Source: Clostridium sp. AM49-4BH (GTDB taxonomy: Bacteria > Bacillota > Clostridia > Lachnospirales > Lachnospiraceae). From it: a stretch of DNA of 22,677 bases. Of this stretch, positions 1 to 7,227 are shown one piece after another. Within the stretch, counting starts at the first letter, position 1, and each line of letters opens with the position of its first letter. Both the position numbers and the translations under genes were made by a program. The DNA lies in NCBI RefSeq assembly GCF_003478335.1, contig NZ_QUFB01000048.1, forward strand, positions 1-22,677. The letters are read 5' to 3'. The notes beneath the pieces are model-generated. The model searched no databases. It worked only from the letters and a program-made list of their open reading frames with translations, and was not told the origin of the DNA.

Positions 1-10
1 ACTACATTTA

Positions 11-109
11 TATACTGTCTTTTCATTCTTCTGTTGTGGTTTTTGCTGCTAACATTCAGTATACTGTCTTTTCATTCTTCTGTTGTGGTTTTTGCTGCTA
101 ACATTCAGT
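11..109. repeat. 49-bp perfect tandem duplication
   Basis: A 49-bp unit at 11-59 is repeated exactly at 60-108, with one further matching base at 109. The identity stops sharply on both sides. The stretch around it (1-292) is AT-rich and shows no convincing gene; the short minus-strand frames end within a few codons. The duplication could be a recent slippage event, a variable-number repeat or an assembly artefact. It lies downstream of the ASCH gene, at the cargo end of the element. Confidence 0.9.
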
Positions 110-292
110 CATAATAACTTTTCTATTTTAAAAATATCTTTCGAGATAACATTACTCTCACATATTCATTATATCCATTTAATAATTCTCCTAATCATCA
201 ATATGTTCCTCCCCTAAAGCAACTAGTTTACACACCGCTATTATCCTATTCCAGATATCTCCCACAATGTTTGTTAATATCTGAAACATAAA

Positions 293-667
293 TTAACCAG
301 GCAAATATCGAAAGGATTGCGGAGCTGACAATATTCCAAAATCTTGCAAGGCTAAGGGTTTATCATAAGTTACAACATTTTTCAGCCGATACGCAATAGC
401 TTTTTTCTTTCCCTTATAATACTTTCTAAAAAACTTATAAGTTATTCCTGAATACTCCTTAGTCTGCCGCCAAACTTTTAACACATCATCCTCTATTATA
501 TATTCAATTTCGGCTTCTCCCACAACCTGTTTCCATGGGGTTGTTGCATAAATAATAATTTTATCGATATCATCCCGACATCTAAACTTCCTATATTCAT
601 AAAGTTTTGTCCCATTTAATATACTCTCAACGTATTCTGGATTAATTGATAATAACATTTGACACAT
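293..667 (-). CDS. Stand-alone ASCH (PUA-like) domain protein
   Basis: A small protein of about 124 residues with the ASCH signature near its N-terminus: SINPEYVESILNGTKLYEYR, that is, G-T-K-x-x-E-x-R after a short helix. ASCH folds belong to the PUA superfamily and bind or process RNA or modified nucleosides. The family member YqfB is an N4-acetylcytidine amidohydrolase; its lysine has a counterpart here (GTK) but its catalytic threonine appears replaced by Glu, so the same activity is not assured. I prefer the ATG at 665-667, which sits 8 bases after GGAGGG; an ATG at 671-673 is only 2 bases from it. The start lies inside the tail of the upstream acetyltransferase frame, so translation is probably coupled. 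It is the last gene of the cargo operon. Function is unknown. Confidence 0.8.
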   Translation of the reverse strand: MCQMLLSINPEYVESILNGTKLYEYRKFRCRDDIDKIIIYATTPWKQVVGEAEIEYIIEDDVLKVWRQTKEYSGITYKFFRKYYKGKKKAIAYRLKNVVTYDKPLALQDFGILSAPQSFRYLPG

Positions 668-932
668 TAACATTGCCCTCCATTAGTATTTTTTTAAATT
701 GGTTCTCACTCAATCGAACATCTGTGGGATATTGATTTTGCATTGTCCAGCATCCATTTTTATCCAGCCAATCCATATTTACATTATTACCTGCGCCAAA
801 ATACCCAAAATACAACATCTCCATGACAACAACGTTATGATATTCATTATACTGTCTTAATAATTCTTTCTCATCAAAGACAGATTTATTTCCTATTCTC
901 TGTTTTATTCCCCAAAAGACATCAAAAAACGA
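642..932 (-). pseudogene. Out-of-frame C-terminal continuation of the GNAT-ASCH gene
   Basis: After the in-frame stop of the acetyltransferase (905-907), the -1 frame is open from about 932 to the stop at 642. It encodes about 96 residues with ordinary protein composition, including NKSVFDEKELLRQYNEYHNV, FGYFGAGNNVNMDWL and RLSENQFKKIL. The segment has no credible start at its beginning (first ATG at 824) and begins exactly where the upstream frame ends. The text is compatible with the end of a PUA/ASCH-like domain. I therefore read it as the native C-terminus of the acetyltransferase, giving about 366 residues, separated by one missing base or joined by frameshifting. It ends 32 bases inside the longest form of the ASCH gene. 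Confidence 0.7.
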
Positions 933-1741
933 TTATTACTTTTGGCTTGAATCACATCTGTAATGACACAATATGATGTAATGCATGATTTAAATCTTTT
1001 ACCAGCACCCTGTGTATACTTACGATATATCAAAACAGGTTCCCCAATTTTATATTTTATTTGCGGGGCTTTGCCTACATATATTTTGCAAAGTCCATTA
1101 CTTACGCTACTGCCAATCTCCGTTTGTAACATCATCTTATTTGCAAGCTCCGAATATGCAAACATCGTGTCATGATATTGATCTTCTACAATTACGTACC
1201 CTGCACAATCAAAACCTGCCTTTATAAACGGAAATGATCCATAGACACTACTAAAATCTATTTTTTTACGATTTTTCATCAAAACATTCTCACCATTACG
1301 ATTTTTTCCAATATTTATAAAACCAAATCTCTCAAATTGCACAATAAGTGTTTTATGCTTATCAAACACTGTCACATAAATTTCATCACAATCTGATTGC
1401 TGCCATTTCCATAAAATTAAACCTATGGCCCCTTCTCCAATTCGTTGTCTTCTGTATCTTTCCGCAATTCTAAACGTACTTATTTTTATCCTCTTAAAAG
1501 CTGGCAAAACATCATTTTTTAACTCAATGCACTCTTGTTCTTCTTTTATAACCACAAAAGCACCAATTCCAATACCATCTTCGAATACTAATGCCGTGGA
1601 ACCATTGTTTGCTTTCTTATTAAACCATTCAATAAATCCAGTACTATTGGCATTTCCAGGATAATCAGCCTTTAACGTATCAAAAAATTCATCATCTAAG
1701 TTTATATCTGCAAATTTTCTTAAATAAAATCTTCCTGCCAT
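905..1741 (-). CDS. GNAT N-acetyltransferase fused to a PUA/ASCH-like domain (frame interrupted)
   Basis: The 278-residue open frame starts with MAGRFYLRKF. The GNAT fold covers roughly residues 1-160: RYRRQRIGEGA at 95-105 is the acetyl-CoA pyrophosphate loop (R/Q-x-x-G-x-G/A), and the following VTVFDKHKTLIVQFERFGF is the usual C-terminal GNAT strand and helix. A second part (about 175-268, with KIYVGKAP, KYKIGEPVLIYRKY and ITDVIQAK) resembles a PUA/ASCH beta-barrel, as in acetyltransferases that act on or near nucleic acids. The frame ends early at a TAA just after CGT TTT TTG; the domain continues in the -1 frame to 642. The gene abuts the kinase-like gene (stop 1743, start 1741). The substrate is unknown; a modified base, tRNA or protein are all possible. 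Confidence 0.8.
   Translation of the reverse strand: MAGRFYLRKFADINLDDEFFDTLKADYPGNANSTGFIEWFNKKANNGSTALVFEDGIGIGAFVVIKEEQECIELKNDVLPAFKRIKISTFRIAERYRRQRIGEGAIGLILWKWQQSDCDEIYVTVFDKHKTLIVQFERFGFINIGKNRNGENVLMKNRKKIDFSSVYGSFPFIKAGFDCAGYVIVEDQYHDTMFAYSELANKMMLQTEIGSSVSNGLCKIYVGKAPQIKYKIGEPVLIYRKYTQGAGKRFKSCITSYCVITDVIQAKSNNRFLMSFGE
923..929 (-). other. U UUU UUG slippery heptamer or 1-base deletion point
   Basis: On the minus strand the reading frame is CGT TTT TTG ATG, with a run of six T. Slipping back one base gives CGT TTT TTT GAT-type reading and leads into the long -1 frame that ends at 642. The heptamer fits the X XXY YYZ form of -1 ribosomal frameshift sites and could also support transcriptional slippage. 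A simple deletion or a homopolymer sequencing error explains it equally well. The in-frame stop lies six codons further on. Confidence 0.55.
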
Positions 1742-1742
1742 A

Positions 1743-2270
1743 TCATCTTTTCTCCTCTCCTATTTTTTCTATAATGTTCATCAAATCGTTACTGCCCGTT
1801 GAAACAATTAGTTGTACATTTAAAGTCGTCGCAATCTCTTCAGCATACTTCTTTTCTTCTTCTTGAAAAGTATATAGGCTATTTTCATTTTCAAAGATTC
1901 CATCTCTTCGCAACCTACGTTCTGCAATAACTGAAGTTTTTTCCATTAACAGAACAATTTTATCTGGATTTAAGAAGGAGAATAGGCCTGGTGATATTCT
2001 CAAAATTTTTCCCTCTTTATTCAACAAGCAAAAATGACCATCTAATATAAATTCCTCTTGTTTCATACGCAACTCATTAATGGCCATCTGAAGGAACATC
2101 TGATTTTGGTCAACATCCATAACTTGTTTATCTGATGCCATCACCTGATTACTTTTTTCTGCAATTAATTCACTTGCCGAATATGCTTTAATTCCCAATC
2201 GTTCCCCCATCATATTACAAAAATAGGTTTTTCCTACTCCATGAATTCCGCTTACAAATATCATTTTCAC
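1743..2270 (-). CDS. P-loop NTPase, nucleotide/adenylate kinase-like (AAA family)
   Basis: A 175-residue protein with a Walker A loop at residues 8-15 (GIHGVGKT) right after the first beta strand (MKMIFVS). A middle motif, FILDGHFCLL, resembles the Walker B/DGH region of small-molecule and nucleotide kinases. Arg-rich AERRLRRDG at about 115-123 looks like a lid. The layout is that of a P-loop kinase, not of a large AAA+ machine. The ATG has a good site (GGAGAGGTGAAA just upstream). It sits between the second HpaII-like endonuclease and the GNAT-ASCH gene, with 22-base and 1-base gaps, so it is almost certainly co-transcribed. The substrate cannot be read from the sequence; phosphorylation of a nucleotide or base linked to the acetyltransferase is only a guess. 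Confidence 0.75.
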   Translation of the reverse strand: MKMIFVSGIHGVGKTYFCNMMGERLGIKAYSASELIAEKSNQVMASDKQVMDVDQNQMFLQMAINELRMKQEEFILDGHFCLLNKEGKILRISPGLFSFLNPDKIVLLMEKTSVIAERRLRRDGIFENENSLYTFQEEEKKYAEEIATTLNVQLIVSTGSNDLMNIIEKIGEEKR

Positions 2271-2292
2271 CTCTCCAATCTAAAACAGTTCT

Positions 2293-3378
2293 TTACTTAA
2301 ATCTCACCTGTAAATTCAATTTAATATACATCTGTCCGTCTTCCTCATAAAGGCTCATATATTCATGCCTTCCCGTGGAAGCACGCTCACAAATAGTATT
2401 ATCAACCAAGTACTGTTCGAAGAAATTGCGGTTGTAAATATGATATGCCAACACTTCACCATCAGCCTTTACAATGATATAACCCCCATTCGCCTCATCC
2501 AATCCGTCCCACGGCTTTGCCGGCTTTAACCCTAATGCACAAGAACAGAGAAATTTTTTGAATTTATATTCATACATTGCAGCATCACCATATCCTAGCG
2601 GGTCACGCTCTCCTGCCATTTCCACCAATTTCTTGCAATCTTTAACATCTTCATTATAAAAATAAAGAAGCAAATCCCCTAAGATTTCAGGCATACTGCT
2701 GTCTACCATAATCAGATTACGTTTAAACCCCTTATGACTCATATCGGCATAACTGATTTTTCCACCATATTCCCTAATCTTTTCCATGCGATCATGAATT
2801 TTAGTTCTGGTTTCTATTGCATTAATTTCTTTCGCCTGCTCCCAATTCAGTCCATCAACTTTATATATAAAATTAGTAGTCTTTCCTGCATTCAAGAGTG
2901 TAGGTGCGTTTCCAACCTCTGACTTAATTGAGAAACCAACTTTACGAACAAGATTTGTATATACGTCTTGAATCTGCATTGTAATATCTGTCGTATCCGT
3001 CGATGGGGCTTTAAGTTTTGTTACTTTAATTCCATTGACAAAAGATGCCACTTCTTCCACTTCAAAGCTTCCGCTATGTACCGCAATTTCTTCCAACAAT
3101 TTATCAGCTTCTTCCTTCAAAGATTCACGATCTATTGTCATAATTCTACGTGATTGCGTTTCTATCACTACTGCATCATTTTCTATACAATAGTCATAAA
3201 CTTCTCCTTTTTGTTCTTCTCTGATAATCTTTAAAATCGGATAGTATACATTGTCAATTTTTTCCACTTTCTCATTTGCCGCATAAACTCTCCCCTGACT
3301 TAACAAACGCAAAAAAGCATATAATTCTGACCATTCACCTTTATTTCCCGCCATTTTGCCATCACTGTTATTTGCCAT
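2293..3378 (-). CDS. HpaII-family type II restriction endonuclease (copy 1)
   Basis: A 361-residue protein close to the length of R.HpaII (about 358, from memory). N-terminal GEWSELYAFLRLL, a central GFSIKSEVGNAPTLLNAG (148-165) and a C-terminal GGYIIVKADGEVLAYHIYN region are shared in the same order with the gene at 6001-7113. Asp131 followed by Ser150-x-Lys152 in the central block is compatible with a PD-(D/E)xK-like site, but that is inference. If the specificity follows HpaII, it cuts CCGG. The ATG overlaps the last 11 bases of the methyltransferase (ATGGCAAATAA), a tight coupling typical of R-M pairs. It differs clearly from its neighbour paralogue, so this is an old duplication or a second acquisition. 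Confidence 0.85.
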   Translation of the reverse strand: MANNSDGKMAGNKGEWSELYAFLRLLSQGRVYAANEKVEKIDNVYYPILKIIREEQKGEVYDYCIENDAVVIETQSRRIMTIDRESLKEEADKLLEEIAVHSGSFEVEEVASFVNGIKVTKLKAPSTDTTDITMQIQDVYTNLVRKVGFSIKSEVGNAPTLLNAGKTTNFIYKVDGLNWEQAKEINAIETRTKIHDRMEKIREYGGKISYADMSHKGFKRNLIMVDSSMPEILGDLLLYFYNEDVKDCKKLVEMAGERDPLGYGDAAMYEYKFKKFLCSCALGLKPAKPWDGLDEANGGYIIVKADGEVLAYHIYNRNFFEQYLVDNTICERASTGRHEYMSLYEEDGQMYIKLNLQVRFK

Positions 3379-4369
3379 TTTCCAACACCTTCCTTATCTC
3401 CTTTGCAATCGCCTCAATTACATTGACTGTTACACTGTTTCCAAACTGCTTATACAAATGAGTATCTGCAAGCTCTAACCTAAAATCGTCAGGAAATCCT
3501 TGTAATCGTGCCCATTCACGAGGTGTCATCTTACGGATTCCTTCCTTGTTAACTTCTCCCTTTATGTGTGTTACCGGTGTGAAATTCGTAAGTCTCTTAT
3601 CAATAATAAGATTCCTTTCTCGCCCCATTCCGCCGCACACAATGGCTCCTGCCTGACCATCAAGATCCCGAATCTCATAACCAAAACCATTTCCCTTCGA
3701 TTGGTGCCTTGCCTTATGTCTACGTAATGTTTCCATATAAACCGTGGAAAGATAATATTTCACACTAACTTCCTTTTCTTCCATAATATCCTTAATGCAT
3801 GTATCAGAATTATTTCCTTCCGGAAACTTAAATTCGTTGCTGTCAATATCATTTCGAAAGGCTACTATGTATATTCTTTCTCTGTTCTGAGGCACTCCAA
3901 AATCCCTACTATTCAAAACCCTGTCATACACCTTATATCCAATCTGCTCAAAAGCTCTCTTAATAACCTTAAAAGTGCGCCCTTTGTCATGAATGGTGAG
4001 TCCCTTTACATTTTCACAAAAAATAACTTTGGGCTTCCTATATTCACAAATTCGAACAACATCCTGAAACAAAGTTCCGCGACACATACCTTTATAATCA
4101 TCATCAAATCCCATACGCTTTCCTGCCAGCGAAAATGCCTGACACGGAAAACCCGCTAAACAAATATCGAACTCTGGAATATCTTTTTCATCAATTTGAG
4201 TAATGTCTCCGGCAATATCAAAGTCATCATGATAATTTAATTTGTAGGTTTTTTGTGCATATTCATCCCATTCACTAACAAAGACAGTTTTAATGTCCTT
4301 TCCAAAGGCATTATCAAAACCTTTTCTTATGCCTCCAATTCCTGCAAACAAATCTATTGATCTATACAT
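3368..4369 (-). CDS. DNA (cytosine-5) methyltransferase of a type II R-M system
   Basis: A 333-residue C5-methyltransferase with all main motifs in canonical order: motif I DLFAGIGG (6-13), motif IV GFPCQAFSLAG with the catalytic Cys at 76, motif VI ENVKGL (119-124), motif VIII QNRERIYIVAF (161-171), motif IX RKMTPREWARLQGFPDDF (279-296) and motif X QFGNSVTVNVI (308-318). The target recognition region lies at about 172-275 and contains GNGFGYEI and GGMGRERNL, a style seen in methylases of CC-type targets such as CCGG and CCWGG. Together with HpaII-type partners, CCGG is the best guess. AAAGGAG lies upstream of the ATG. It protects host DNA against the flanking nucleases. Confidence 0.95.
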   Translation of the reverse strand: MYRSIDLFAGIGGIRKGFDNAFGKDIKTVFVSEWDEYAQKTYKLNYHDDFDIAGDITQIDEKDIPEFDICLAGFPCQAFSLAGKRMGFDDDYKGMCRGTLFQDVVRICEYRKPKVIFCENVKGLTIHDKGRTFKVIKRAFEQIGYKVYDRVLNSRDFGVPQNRERIYIVAFRNDIDSNEFKFPEGNNSDTCIKDIMEEKEVSVKYYLSTVYMETLRRHKARHQSKGNGFGYEIRDLDGQAGAIVCGGMGRERNLIIDKRLTNFTPVTHIKGEVNKEGIRKMTPREWARLQGFPDDFRLELADTHLYKQFGNSVTVNVIEAIAKEIRKVLENGK

Positions 4370-4384
4370 ATTGCCTTATCTCCT

Positions 4385-4831
4385 TTATTCGTAATAATTA
4401 TCCGTGCCCATCATTATATCGAAAATAGTTTCCTCTATAACTTGAACACACTCATCTGTATGTTTGGTTATATCTTTTCCCCAAAAGCGAATAACCGTCC
4501 ATCCCAAATACTGCAGTTGTTTGTTCACTTCCTCATCCCGTTGCTGATTCTTTGATATCTTTTTAATCCAGAAATCAGCATTCTTACCCCTCTCCAACTG
4601 TGGCTTTAGGACCTCCCAGTCCTTTCCATGAAAAAATTCACTATCACAAAAAATAGCAATTTTATACTTTGTCAACACAATGTCAGGCTTCCCTGGTAAT
4701 CGCTTGTCATTTTTCCGATAGCGATACCCCTTATTCCATAATGCCTTTCTTAAAGTCACCTCAATACCGGTATCTTTGTTTTTAATATTTTTCATATTTT
4801 TATGGCGTTGTTCCTTTGTCAGTCGATCCAT
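4385..4831 (-). CDS. vsr: Very-short-patch-repair (Vsr) type endonuclease
   Basis: A 148-residue protein that begins with the Vsr-type MDRLTKEQRHKNMKNIKNKD, followed by LRKALWNKGYRYRKN and LPGKPDIVL with the predicted catalytic Asp at 50. Vsr nicks at T:G mismatches made by deamination of 5-methylcytosine, so its place directly before the C5-methyltransferase (15-base gap) makes sense. The region after strand two reads FCDSEFFHGKDWE, where classical Vsr has HGCFWH and a structural zinc site; the extra Cys and His ligands are missing here. It therefore belongs to a divergent branch that may fold without zinc or may act as a nuclease of the R-M system. GAGGTGA precedes the ATG. Confidence 0.9.
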   Translation of the reverse strand: MDRLTKEQRHKNMKNIKNKDTGIEVTLRKALWNKGYRYRKNDKRLPGKPDIVLTKYKIAIFCDSEFFHGKDWEVLKPQLERGKNADFWIKKISKNQQRDEEVNKQLQYLGWTVIRFWGKDITKHTDECVQVIEETIFDIMMGTDNYYE

Positions 4832-4840
4832 TCAATCACC

Positions 4841-5059
4841 TCAACATTGTATCTCCTCATCGGGTACAACTTCCATAATATCTGATATATCACTGTTCAA
4901 TGCGATGCATATTTTAAGTAAAATATCAGTATTCACATTTTCATTTCTACCTAATTTTGCAATTGATGCAGAACTGATTCCTGCTGCTTCTGCCAATTGC
5001 TTTTTCTTCATGTCGCGGTCAATCAGTAACTTCCACAACTTTTTATAGCTAATCTTCAT
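4841..5059 (-). CDS. XRE-family controller of the R-M operon
   Basis: A 72-residue helix-turn-helix protein of the Cro/C1 class, reading MKISYKKLWKLLIDRDMKKK, then QLAEAAGISSASIAKLGRNE (helices 2-3 of the DNA-binding fold) and ILLKICIALNSDISDIME. I start it at the ATG at 5057-5059, placed after GGAGGAGTAAG; an upstream in-frame ATG at 5113 would add a hydrophobic, unsupported extension and lies inside the promoter region. It is the first gene after a 172-base spacer that holds a promoter and a perfect dyad. Small XRE proteins at this position often time expression of methylase and nuclease (C-protein logic). That role here is inferred from position and operator. Confidence 0.9.
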   Translation of the reverse strand: MKISYKKLWKLLIDRDMKKKQLAEAAGISSASIAKLGRNENVNTDILLKICIALNSDISDIMEVVPDEEIQC

Positions 5060-5123
5060 CTTACTCCTCCAAAGATGCTCGATCAAATAAAGCCCCACCA
5101 AGAAATCGAACATACTTTCTGTT

Positions 5124-5152
5124 ATCTTATCATAATTCGTTCATGATTTCAA
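5124..5152 (-). promoter_or_regulatory. Promoter of the XRE-vsr-methyltransferase operon
   Basis: On the minus strand TTGAAA (5152-5147), a 17-base spacer and TAAGAT (5129-5124) make a good sigma-A-type promoter, about 65 bases before the controller start. It lets the controller, Vsr and methylase be expressed separately from the two nuclease genes upstream. Confidence 0.7.
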
Positions 5153-5161
5153 GAGAAATCA
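5144..5161. promoter_or_regulatory. Palindromic operator over the -35 box
   Basis: TGATTTC-AAGA-GAAATCA is a perfect 7-bp inverted repeat with a 4-base centre. It covers the -35 hexamer of the promoter at 5124-5152, where a bound repressor would block polymerase. The obvious candidate is the XRE protein encoded just downstream, giving autoregulation. Binding is inferred, the dyad itself is seen. Confidence 0.7.
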
Positions 5162-5231
5162 CAACAATTTATGAGAACGCTTAATTTTAATATTTCTGAA
5201 ACCCTTCCTATATTCAAAACTCTTCCCAATA

Positions 5232-5963
5232 CTACTTTACATATAAAACATCCCTGTGATATTCCAGATATGCAAGCAATTTTGTCGAAGGTTGCAGATC
5301 AACCTTCATCCCCTTAAATATGTGCAGTCGCGATTCATTTGCGGCTCCAACATACGGAGATATTATCATATTCCCTTCTATCGTAAATGTAATTAATCCA
5401 CTGTCAAACAATCTATCCATATTTGCGCTCAACAATAGCCCATTTTCTGTGTCAATTCTCTCTTCATTATCACACACCCGCCATGGCTTAATATGGCTTG
5501 CAAACAACAATTTGGTTGTATCAATACCCGTGACAACACAATGATGATTATACTTTTTCATTAAGTTATCACGATATTTTCCCTGCCCTATTCTGGCTTT
5601 AATAATAACCTGTTTCTCCGTATCATTTAATATCGGTGAGTTCTTTATTTCTTCTTCTAATTTTTTCTCAGCACAATCATCGTCGTTTTTTCCCATCATA
5701 TAATATCTATACTGCTTAAGTGCATTGCTATACATATGATTTCCACGAGTATTTTTCTCTATAAATAGTGGATTTTTAAAAATGTTGTATACTGCAATGT
5801 CCAATTCTACAAGATTCATATTCAACAAACTTTTATTTACAACTTCCCGTTCTAACATCTCATTAGATACAGTGTTCACTGCCCGCTTGTATTTATAAAC
5901 GGAACTCTCACTAAGATTAGAATTTCGTATCATCCAATCGGAAAATTCGTTTAAAATTTCCAT
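5232..5963 (-). CDS. HNH endonuclease (HNH_2 type) of the R-M island
   Basis: A 243-residue protein. The C-terminal half holds an HNH_2-like core: RIGQGKYRDNLMKKYNHHC, VVTGID, ASHIKPW with His157, then DTENGLLLSANMDRLFDSGL with Asn174 and Asp183, and a GLITF strand. This arrangement is common in restriction nucleases that travel with C5-methylases. The N-terminal 110 residues are helical with no known motif and may carry DNA recognition. It starts at an ATG after AGGAGATGATTAAT and lies 37 bases downstream of the other HpaII-like gene. It may be a nuclease of a different specificity or a methyl-dependent enzyme; the target is unknown. Confidence 0.88.
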   Translation of the reverse strand: MEILNEFSDWMIRNSNLSESSVYKYKRAVNTVSNEMLEREVVNKSLLNMNLVELDIAVYNIFKNPLFIEKNTRGNHMYSNALKQYRYYMMGKNDDDCAEKKLEEEIKNSPILNDTEKQVIIKARIGQGKYRDNLMKKYNHHCVVTGIDTTKLLFASHIKPWRVCDNEERIDTENGLLLSANMDRLFDSGLITFTIEGNMIISPYVGAANESRLHIFKGMKVDLQPSTKLLAYLEYHRDVLYVK

Positions 5964-6000
5964 TATTAATCATCTCCTTCTCGTCTTTTCTTTTCATAAA

Positions 6001-7113
6001 TCAACATATTCTCACTTGAAAATTTAAGTTAAAGAAATATTTTCCATCCTTCACATATACTTTTCCATAATCTCCATGACCAGAATCTGTTGACGGATAA
6101 TCCATATAACAATGTTGATACAAATAATTCTTAAAAGCATCTGATTCCATTGCATAATTTGCAATCACATCACCATTTTTCTTGACTGTTATGTAACCGC
6201 CTTTAACTTTGCTACTTCCATTCCACAAAGTCGAGGCAGTCATGCCACAATAGACTGCATATAAAAATTGTTTTATCATAAACACATATTTAATTTCAGG
6301 ATTAGTCAAATGACATGGATTTTTAGAAATCAGCAGATTAATAATATCAATTATATTTCTGTCATTATTTTTCTCTACGAAATGATTCCAAAGAATCCAT
6401 TCTATAACCTCTGGTAATCTTGGATTTATTAAGTCTAAATTTTCTGCAAATGCTTGGCATTTTGCTCTCTTAGCGAATTCATATCCTTGATATACTAAGG
6501 TACATCCTCTTTGAATCATTAATTTGCACCTATCAGATACAGCTGCATGTCCTTTATCATCTACCAATGAATTTACCTGATGCATTAATCCTTCTGACAT
6601 GCCAACCACCTTATATATAATCCCGGAAGCTCTTGATGTATTAAAAAGCGTCGGATCCTTTCCCATCTCGCTTTTAATAGAAAAGCCAATATTTTCTCTA
6701 TCTATACCACTTCGCGGATCATGTGTATCTAAGAAAACATCACTTTTCTCAATACTTTTGGCTTTCAATGACGTCATCTCTATTTCCGGCAAAAAATCCA
6801 TCACATCTTTTGATACATTAAATGACGCTCCCGCCCTAGAAAGAATATCTTTTTTTAGAGTTTCTGCTTTATCCAGAAACTCATCTACATTTACATTAGC
6901 AACCGGAACTTGATTAACTTCAATCACTACATCTCCAATATCAGTTCTACATGTATATGACACCTGACGGTCTTTAGTTTCCTGTCGAACCAATCTCAAA
7001 ACAGTCATCCATTCTGACAAATTGATATTTCCATATTCATCTGCCATATATATTTTCTGATCCCCAAGAAGCTTTAATGCTACATATGGTTCGCTCCATT
7101 CTCCTCTGTTCAT
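6001..7113 (-). CDS. HpaII-family type II restriction endonuclease (copy 2)
   Basis: A 370-residue protein from the ATG at 7111-7113, which follows GAGGAGGAGTTAC; an earlier in-frame ATG at 7140 would include this Shine-Dalgarno and is rejected. Shared blocks with the gene at 2293-3378 are RGEWSEPYVALKLLG at the N-terminus, SLKAKSIEKSDVFLD, GFSIKSEMGKDPTLFNTS (143-160) and the C-terminal GGYITVKKNGDVIANYAM and NLNFQVRI. Asp125 and Ser145-x-Lys147 align with Asp131 and Ser150-x-Lys152 of the other copy, so both may keep an active site. It is the first gene of the cargo, with its own promoter. Whether both cut the same site, or one is a partner subunit, cannot be told. Confidence 0.83.
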   Translation of the reverse strand: MNRGEWSEPYVALKLLGDQKIYMADEYGNINLSEWMTVLRLVRQETKDRQVSYTCRTDIGDVVIEVNQVPVANVNVDEFLDKAETLKKDILSRAGASFNVSKDVMDFLPEIEMTSLKAKSIEKSDVFLDTHDPRSGIDRENIGFSIKSEMGKDPTLFNTSRASGIIYKVVGMSEGLMHQVNSLVDDKGHAAVSDRCKLMIQRGCTLVYQGYEFAKRAKCQAFAENLDLINPRLPEVIEWILWNHFVEKNNDRNIIDIINLLISKNPCHLTNPEIKYVFMIKQFLYAVYCGMTASTLWNGSSKVKGGYITVKKNGDVIANYAMESDAFKNYLYQHCYMDYPSTDSGHGDYGKVYVKDGKYFFNLNFQVRIC

Positions 7114-7183
7114 GTAACTCCTCCTCTCGCAATCATCCATACTATGATATCTGCAAACAATATCGCCACTTTCCTTATCATTT

Positions 7184-7212
7184 ATTATAAATCATCCCTA
7201 TTACCATCGCAA
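7184..7212 (-). promoter_or_regulatory. Promoter at the head of the R-M cargo operon
   Basis: On the minus strand TTGCGA (7212-7207), 17 bases and TATAAT (7189-7184), about 70 bases before the start of the first HpaII-like gene and just past the TnpV stop. The consensus -10 and ideal spacing make it a likely cargo promoter. Confidence 0.65.
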
Positions 7213-7227
7213 CAAAAACAACTTCAG

